A stretch of 50,826 nucleotides of DNA, from positions 1 through 50,826 of the forward strand of contig JABDKJ010000020.1 of assembly GCA_013002285.1 (NCBI GenBank). Reading direction: 5' to 3'. The notes under the pieces are model-generated. The model was not told where the DNA came from, searched no databases, and worked only from the letters and a program-made list of their open reading frames with translations. The DNA comes from Flavobacteriales bacterium (lineage in GTDB: Bacteria > Bacteroidota > Bacteroidia > Flavobacteriales > JABDKJ01). The translations under genes were made by a program, and so were the position numbers. Positions 46,191 through 50,826 of the stretch are shown here, piece by piece (the first letter of the stretch is position 1; each line of letters opens with the position of its first letter).

Positions 46191-47564
46191 ATGAGAGTAC
46201 ATTTCATAGCCATAGGTGGTGCAGCCATGCATAACCTCGCCATTGCATTAAAAATAAAAGGTTTTGATGTTAGCGGATCAGACGACCAGATCTTTGACCC
46301 TTCCAAGTCGAGACTTGAAAAATATGGTCTCTTACCATCAGAATTTGGTTGGCACCCCGAGAAGATCGGTCGTGACCTGGATGCCATTATCCTTGGTATG
46401 CACGCCAGAGAAGATAATCCGGAATTGAAAAAGGCGCAAGATCTGGGCCTTAAGATCTATTCTTACCCAGAGTATATATTTGAGCAAAGCAAAGACAAGA
46501 CTCGAGTGGTGATAGGAGGTAGTCATGGAAAAACATCCATTACCTCCATGATCTTGCATGTGCTCAACTATCATAAGACCCCAAATGACTATATGGTGGG
46601 AGCCCAGCTTGAAGGCTTTGAGTGCATGGTGCAATTGAGCGATGCCCCTATCATTATTCTGGAAGGTGATGAGTATTTGAGCTCGCCCATAGACCGCAGG
46701 CCAAAATTCCATTGGTATGCTCCACAGATCGCACTATTAAGTGGAATAGCTTGGGACCACATCAATGTATTTCCCACATTCGAAAACTATGTGGAACAGT
46801 TCCAGATATTCACTGAAAAAATTGAAAAGAACGGTTCACTGATCTTTTTTCAAGACGATGAACACTTGAGAGATCTGGCAAATAGCCTTTCTGATGTTGA
46901 AACCATTCCATACAAAGAACACGCACACAGCATAAGAAATGGCATCTCCTATTTGCATGCAGAAGGTGACGAGTATGCTATCGAGATCTTTGGAGACCAT
47001 AACTTGCAAAACCTCAATGGTGCCCGTTTAGTTTGTGAAAAATTAGGCCTTGATGCCGCTCAATTTTATGAAGCCATTGCGCATTTCAAAGGCGCTGCAA
47101 GGCGGCTAGAGACCATTGCTAAAGGAGAAGGATATCATATTTTCAAAGATTTTGCCCACTCACCTTCAAAACTAAAGGCGACTACAAACGCAGTCAAAAA
47201 ACAATGGCCAGACAGACATTTATTGGCTTGCATGGAGCTTCACACATTCAGCAGTTTGAACGCTGATTTCTTAAAGGAATATGAAAGAAGCATGAATGCC
47301 GCTGATACTGCGATCGTTTACTTCAACCCAGCTGTTGTGGAACATAAAAAACTAGCTGAAATTAGTGTGGACCAGGTAAAAGAAGCTTTTGCGAAGGAGG
47401 ATCTGATAGTGATGACCGCTACCGAAGATGTACGGGCTCATTTAGAAAAACATCCTCTTGAAAACAGCAATGTATTGTTAATGACTAGTGGCAATTTTGG
47501 CGGGATCGATATAGACCAATTTGGCAAGGAACTGACTTCTAAGAACGGTTTATCAGTAACTTGA
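46191..47564 (+). CDS. mpl: UDP-N-acetylmuramate:L-alanyl-gamma-D-glutamyl-meso-diaminopimelate ligase
   Basis: Mpl joins recycled tripeptide to UDP-MurNAc in cell-wall recycling. The product of about 457 residues has the Mur-ligase layout: IGGAAMHNLAIALK (nucleotide domain), GGSHGKTSIT (ATP P-loop), LEGDEYLSS, GIAWDHINVFPT and DFAHSPSKL. The AAMHNL and LSSPIDRRPKF stretches are Mpl-type rather than MurC-type. ATG at 46191 is chosen over TTG 46173. The last 26 bases overlap the convergent membrane-protein gene. Confidence 0.92.
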   Translation: MRVHFIAIGGAAMHNLAIALKIKGFDVSGSDDQIFDPSKSRLEKYGLLPSEFGWHPEKIGRDLDAIILGMHAREDNPELKKAQDLGLKIYSYPEYIFEQSKDKTRVVIGGSHGKTSITSMILHVLNYHKTPNDYMVGAQLEGFECMVQLSDAPIIILEGDEYLSSPIDRRPKFHWYAPQIALLSGIAWDHINVFPTFENYVEQFQIFTEKIEKNGSLIFFQDDEHLRDLANSLSDVETIPYKEHAHSIRNGISYLHAEGDEYAIEIFGDHNLQNLNGARLVCEKLGLDAAQFYEAIAHFKGAARRLETIAKGEGYHIFKDFAHSPSKLKATTNAVKKQWPDRHLLACMELHTFSSLNADFLKEYERSMNAADTAIVYFNPAVVEHKKLAEISVDQVKEAFAKEDLIVMTATEDVRAHLEKHPLENSNVLLMTSGNFGGIDIDQFGKELTSKNGLSVT

Positions 47565-48084
47565 AAAGCACAGCCATTAGAAGGGAATAGCATAGCACCA
47601 AGATCATTAGGGCTAAGAGTGAGAAAGTAGCGATCATCATCGGGCTATTGAACTTCTCTGCACTTTCTATTTCCTTCTCTAAATAATCTTCTTTTGTAAG
47701 GTTTCTAAGGGTAGGATTGTCTTTTTGCAATTCCTCGAAACGACCTTCTTCTTGCAATTGTTCTTCTACATATGTGATATGCTGGTCAAATCTGTTTTGG
47801 GTGAATTCAGGATCGATCCACTTATAATACAACAATGAACCGAGAGATACACAAAGCGCATAAATAGCTCCAGATTTCATTCCTTGCTTTGCAATGAATA
47901 AGCCACTATGTCCCTTTTCTTTGAAAAAAGGTCTAATGGCAAAGAGTACGATAAAGGGCAGAAAGAGAAGATTGAGGCCAATTCCGATCTCATAGGTATG
48001 ACTATAAAAACTGGTGTATTTAAGTCCGGCCTTTAAAAGCAACCATACAAATGCAAGAAAATATGGGAAATTGGCTCTTTCCAT
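47539..48084 (-). CDS. DUF4199-like small integral membrane protein
   Basis: The 181-residue product has three or four membrane helices in the N-terminal half, a charged middle segment (about 95-145) with many Glu and Lys residues, and a last membrane helix (about 150-178). The layout fits Bacteroidota DUF4199 proteins, but the match is by overall pattern and not certain. ATG at 48084 is used; TTG at 48093 would add three residues. It lies between mpl (convergent) and rho (same strand, after a terminator). Confidence 0.72.
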   Translation of the reverse strand: MERANFPYFLAFVWLLLKAGLKYTSFYSHTYEIGIGLNLLFLPFIVLFAIRPFFKEKGHSGLFIAKQGMKSGAIYALCVSLGSLLYYKWIDPEFTQNRFDQHITYVEEQLQEEGRFEELQKDNPTLRNLTKEDYLEKEIESAEKFNSPMMIATFSLLALMILVLCYSLLMAVLFKLLINRS

Positions 48085-48092
48085 TTTGGTCA

Positions 48093-48128
48093 AAAAAAAA
48101 GTCTGCTTGCAATAAACAGACTTTTTTG
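48093..48128 (-). terminator. Terminator downstream of rho
   Basis: AAAAAAGTCTG and CAGACTTTTTT form a perfect stem around an 11-base loop. With A and T runs on both sides it can work in either direction. On the minus strand it lies 16 bases after the rho stop and just before the DUF4199-like gene. Confidence 0.85.
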
Positions 48129-48143
48129 GAATTTGAATTTTAT

Positions 48144-49706
48144 TTATCCGTTCATTGAGATCAAGAACTCTTCATTGTTCTTTGTTCCCATGATCCTATC
48201 TTTAATGAATTCCATTGCTTCAACTGAATTCATATCTCCGAGGTGTTTCCTTAGTATCCAGATCCTCTGAAGGGCTTCTTTATCCATAAGTAGATCTTCT
48301 CTCCTTGTTCCAGATGATGGAATATCGATAGCTGGAAAAACCCTTCTATTAGCGAGCTTTCTATCCAACTGAAGTTCCATATTACCTGTGCCTTTAAATT
48401 CTTCAAAGATCACTTCGTCCATTTTAGAACCTGTTTCTGTAAGAGCTGTTGCAAGTATGGTCAATGAACCTCCATTCTCGATCTTTCTCGCAGCTCCAAA
48501 GAAGCTCTTTGGTTTTTGCAATGCATTCGCATCTACACCACCAGTTAATACTTTTCCAGAAGCTGGTGACACAGTGTTATACGCCCTTGCCAAACGTGTG
48601 ATCGAATCGAGCAGTATGCACACATCGTGTCCACATTCTACCATTCTCTTCGCTTTTTCCAAAACGATGTTGGCGATCTTCACATGTCTGTCTGCAGGTT
48701 CGTCAAAAGTAGAAGCTACTACTTCCGCTTTTACACTTCTTGCCATATCCGTTACCTCTTCAGGTCTTTCATCGATCAATAGAATGATCAAGTAAACTTC
48801 AGGATGGTTTTCAGCAATAGCATTGGCCACATCTTTCAATAAAACTGTTTTACCCGTTTTCGGCTGAGAAACGATCATTCCCCTTTGTCCTTTTCCTATA
48901 GGAGAAAAGAGATCCATGATACGTGTAGAAATATTCTTATTGTTGCCAGCAAGATTCAATTTCTGATCAGGAAATAGTGGGGTTAAATATTTAAAAGGAA
49001 CTCTGTCCCTAACAAATGAAGGGTCTCTTCCGTTGATGTTATCTACCTTAATAAGAGGGAAATACTTCTCTCCTTCTTTGGGTGGGCGAATAGAGCCTAA
49101 TACTGTGTCTCCAGTTTTTAGACCAAATAGTTTTATCTGAGATTGAGAGACATAAACGTCATCTGGAGAATTCAGGTAATTGTAGTCCGATGACCTCAGG
49201 AAACCATATCCATCAGGCATGATCTCAAGTACACCCTCTTGGTTAATAATACCATCGAAATTGTATCCGTGCTCATCCGGCTTGCCCCTATCGCTGCCTT
49301 CTTTTCTTCCTTTTCTTTCTCCTCTTCTTTCACCGCTTCTTTCCCCATTTCTCCTGTCACCGTTCCTTCTTTCTTTTGGTTTGTCCTCGCTCTTTGGCTC
49401 TTCCTTTTTATCTTCTCTTTTAGCCTCTTTCTTTTCTTCTTCTTTTGCAGGTACAGCTCTCTTTTCTTTGAATTCTGCAGCAACTTGTTCAGCTTTTCTT
49501 ACAGGTTTCTCTTCAGAGCTCTCTTTCTTTACTTCGGCTTTTTCTTCTTTTTCCGGCATGGCAGCAGGGTTGATCGCCTGCTCGTCTAAAATCTTGTAAA
49601 TAAGGTCTTGTTTTTTAAGCGTGTCTGCTTTTTTTATGTTCAACTCCTTTGCCACATCTCGCAGTTCCGCAACCTTCTTGGAGTTTAATTCAATAATGTC
49701 GTACAT
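48144..49706 (-). CDS. rho: Transcription termination factor Rho, with disordered insert
   Basis: Rho is a hexameric RNA-dependent ATPase that ends transcription. The 520-residue product is longer than the usual 420. After a short Rho_N helix region (about 1-45) comes a long charged, low-complexity segment (about 46-148) rich in Lys, Glu and Arg, ending with a run of [18 protein letters not shown] type. The cold-shock-like RNA-binding domain follows (about 150-230), then the ATPase with Walker A QPKTGKT (281-287) and the [14 protein letters not shown]-loop region. A similar insert in Bacteroides Rho has been shown to drive condensation. The gene is followed by a terminator. Confidence 0.96.
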   Translation of the reverse strand: MYDIIELNSKKVAELRDVAKELNIKKADTLKKQDLIYKILDEQAINPAAMPEKEEKAEVKKESSEEKPVRKAEQVAAEFKEKRAVPAKEEEKKEAKREDKKEEPKSEDKPKERRNGDRRNGERSGERRGERKGRKEGSDRGKPDEHGYNFDGIINQEGVLEIMPDGYGFLRSSDYNYLNSPDDVYVSQSQIKLFGLKTGDTVLGSIRPPKEGEKYFPLIKVDNINGRDPSFVRDRVPFKYLTPLFPDQKLNLAGNNKNISTRIMDLFSPIGKGQRGMIVSQPKTGKTVLLKDVANAIAENHPEVYLIILLIDERPEEVTDMARSVKAEVVASTFDEPADRHVKIANIVLEKAKRMVECGHDVCILLDSITRLARAYNTVSPASGKVLTGGVDANALQKPKSFFGAARKIENGGSLTILATALTETGSKMDEVIFEEFKGTGNMELQLDRKLANRRVFPAIDIPSSGTRREDLLMDKEALQRIWILRKHLGDMNSVEAMEFIKDRIMGTKNNEEFLISMNG

Positions 49707-49887
49707 GAAAATTTAAATTTGATTATTTGTTTGTAAACTATTCAGAATGAATATGTAAAAGAGAATAATTGAACGCGATTGCGTTCGGTGTGCAATGATA
49801 CAATAATTTATTCAGAATACCATTCTGTATAGTTAATTCTAAATTCCTTTATTTTAGCCGCGCAGTATATTGCATTAAAGCTTATTT

Positions 49888-50367
49888 ATGATCCAAAGAA
49901 TACAAACTGTTTATTTAGTGCTTTCAGCGATCTTGCTGAGTCTGATGTTCTTTTTTCCTATTGCGGAAATAAAGGGTGATGTTCAGTCATACGAGTTTTC
50001 TGCATTTGGGTTCGCTTCTGTGGCTGAAGATCCAGATGCTTTACCTGCGATCATTGAAACAAATGTAGTACCACTCTATGTTTGGATCGGAATTCTTGTA
50101 GCATTGATAATTTTTTCGATCGCACAGTTCAAAAAGCGAAAAACCCAACTTAAGCTGAACAGGCTGATCTTTTTACTTACCGTAGGATTGATCGTATTCT
50201 TGTTTTATGAAGCTGATAGGTCAGTAGAACTGTTCAGTTCAAGTACCAACCCATTATATAAAGCAGGCCTATATTTTGCATTTGCTGCTTTACCCCTCTT
50301 GTTCCTTGCAAATAGAGGCATCAAAAAAGATGAGGACCTTATTAAGTCTTTGGAACGCATTCGTTGA
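49888..50367 (+). CDS. DUF4293 membrane protein
   Basis: The 159-residue product begins MIQRIQTVYLVLSAILL and has four membrane helices (about 7-25, 62-80, 92-110 and 122-142), the standard DUF4293 pattern. The family is found in Bacteroidota and has no known function. It is divergent from rho across a 181-base gap that is AT-rich and holds likely promoters for both genes but no recognised RNA element. Confidence 0.9.
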   Translation: MIQRIQTVYLVLSAILLSLMFFFPIAEIKGDVQSYEFSAFGFASVAEDPDALPAIIETNVVPLYVWIGILVALIIFSIAQFKKRKTQLKLNRLIFLLTVGLIVFLFYEADRSVELFSSSTNPLYKAGLYFAFAALPLLFLANRGIKKDEDLIKSLERIR

Positions 50368-50425
50368 ACGAAATAATTCCAAGGCTTTAGTCTAAAAATG
50401 ATAAATTCAAATTCAATTTAGTTTT

Positions 50426-50826
50426 ATGAGGATCTTTAGATGCGTGTTGATCGTTGCCTTGTGTTTTTCAATGAATTCATTGAATGGACAAAGTACGATA
50501 AGGGGTGTTGTGGTGGACAGTGCGAACAACGAAACTTTGATAGGTGCCACTGTTCAGGAAAAAGGAACGACAAACGGCACTGTCACAGATATAGATGGTG
50601 CATTCCAATTCAAGACAAAGGGAGCATTTCCTGTTACGATCTTGGTGCAATTTATTGGTTATGTCAGCAAAGAGGTAGTAGTAGAAAACGCAGACAAAAA
50701 GATCACAATAAAACTAAAAAGCGAAGCTATAGACATTGGTCCCGTAGAGGTTTTTGGACAAAGGATCTCCGAAAAACAAAAGTCAGAACCATTAACTATG
50801 GAAACGTTTGATCTGTTGGCCATCAA
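50426..50826 (+). CDS. TonB-dependent receptor, N-terminal part (cut by window end)
   Basis: The open frame starts with ATG at 50426 and runs off the window, giving 133 residues. A signal peptide (about 1-22, ending LNGQS) is followed by a carboxypeptidase-regulatory-like beta-sandwich (about 23-105, with IRGVVVDSANNETLIGATV and GTVTDIDGAF). After that comes EAIDIGPVEVFGQRI and the beginning of a plug domain (MTMETFDLLAIK-like), which is the standard layout of Bacteroidota outer-membrane TonB-dependent receptors. An open frame in another register over the same bases is a shadow. Ligand unknown; the barrel lies outside the window. Confidence 0.88.
   Translation, partial: MRIFRCVLIVALCFSMNSLNGQSTIRGVVVDSANNETLIGATVQEKGTTNGTVTDIDGAFQFKTKGAFPVTILVQFIGYVSKEVVVENADKKITIKLKSEAIDIGPVEVFGQRISEKQKSEPLTMETFDLLAI

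Noticed and set aside
49219..49599. Two long plus-strand frames opposite the rho N-terminal region
   Set aside because: They arise because the Lys/Glu/Arg-rich insert of Rho is purine-rich, so the other strand is pyrimidine-rich and lacks stops. The products are Ser/Leu/Phe-rich low complexity.
50440..50811. A 123-residue frame at the right end
   Set aside because: The product is Cys/Arg/Lys-rich nonsense. The frame starting at 50426 encodes a signal peptide and TonB-receptor N-terminal domain over the same bases.

Overview
The window looks like a chromosomal segment of a free-living, probably marine member of the Bacteroidota, most likely Flavobacteriales or close to them. The evidence is two secreted proteins with type IX secretion (T9SS) C-terminal sorting domains, a Bacteroidota-type Rho with a long disordered N-terminal insert, DUF4293 and DUF1361 proteins, a PASTA protein with no kinase, a MetH split into two genes, general absence of Shine-Dalgarno sequences, and two exact TAnnTTTG boxes close to start codons. 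The species cannot be named from the sequence alone.

Layout. 1-3.6 kb: tRNA-Ser(GGA), then an ExbB / small membrane protein / ExbD / ExbD operon with a terminator, then a third, duplicated ExbD. 3.6-7.3 kb: the main part of cobalamin-dependent methionine synthase (no homocysteine domain), a 65-residue conserved-looking small protein, and an endonuclease III without its iron-sulfur cysteines. 7.3-24.4 kb: a surface-polysaccharide locus on alternating strands, with galE, six predicted glycosyltransferases, a multi-pass Wzy-like membrane protein, a Wzx-type flippase, a sulfotransferase, two ordinary and two FkbM-type methyltransferases, and an AsnB-type amidotransferase. 24.6-34.6 kb: a large PKD-repeat T9SS cargo, rdgB, ddl, the PASTA protein, a second T9SS cargo, an RluA-family pseudouridine synthase, a DUF1361 protein and a diacylglycerol-kinase-family protein. 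34.6-36.6 kb: a small CxxC membrane protein, the missing homocysteine-binding module of MetH, and an ECF sigma factor with an unusually strong Shine-Dalgarno. 36.8-41.6 kb: uvrA, ttcA and a CotH-kinase lipoprotein in overlapping order. 41.6-50.8 kb: an ABC exporter, truA, a phosphoesterase, a GNAT enzyme, a metallo-beta-lactamase-fold hydrolase, mpl, a small membrane protein, rho, a DUF4293 protein, and the start of a TonB-dependent receptor cut off by the window end.

How the parts fit. The ExbB/ExbD proteins harvest proton-motive force for outer-membrane energisation, of the kind the TonB-dependent receptor at the far end would use. The glycan locus would build, export and decorate (sulfate, methyl, possibly amide) a capsule or O-antigen. 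The two MetH pieces, about 29 kb apart, should together form one enzyme. No prophage, insertion sequence, CRISPR array or defence island was recognised, and no gene-free stretch exceeds 300 bases. The largest gap (36560-36818) lies between the divergent sigma-factor and uvrA genes. I did not find a clearly new multi-gene system. The best leads are the strong Shine-Dalgarno on the sigma factor, the cluster-less endonuclease III, the split MetH with its CxxC partner, the tripled ExbD set and the CotH lipoprotein.
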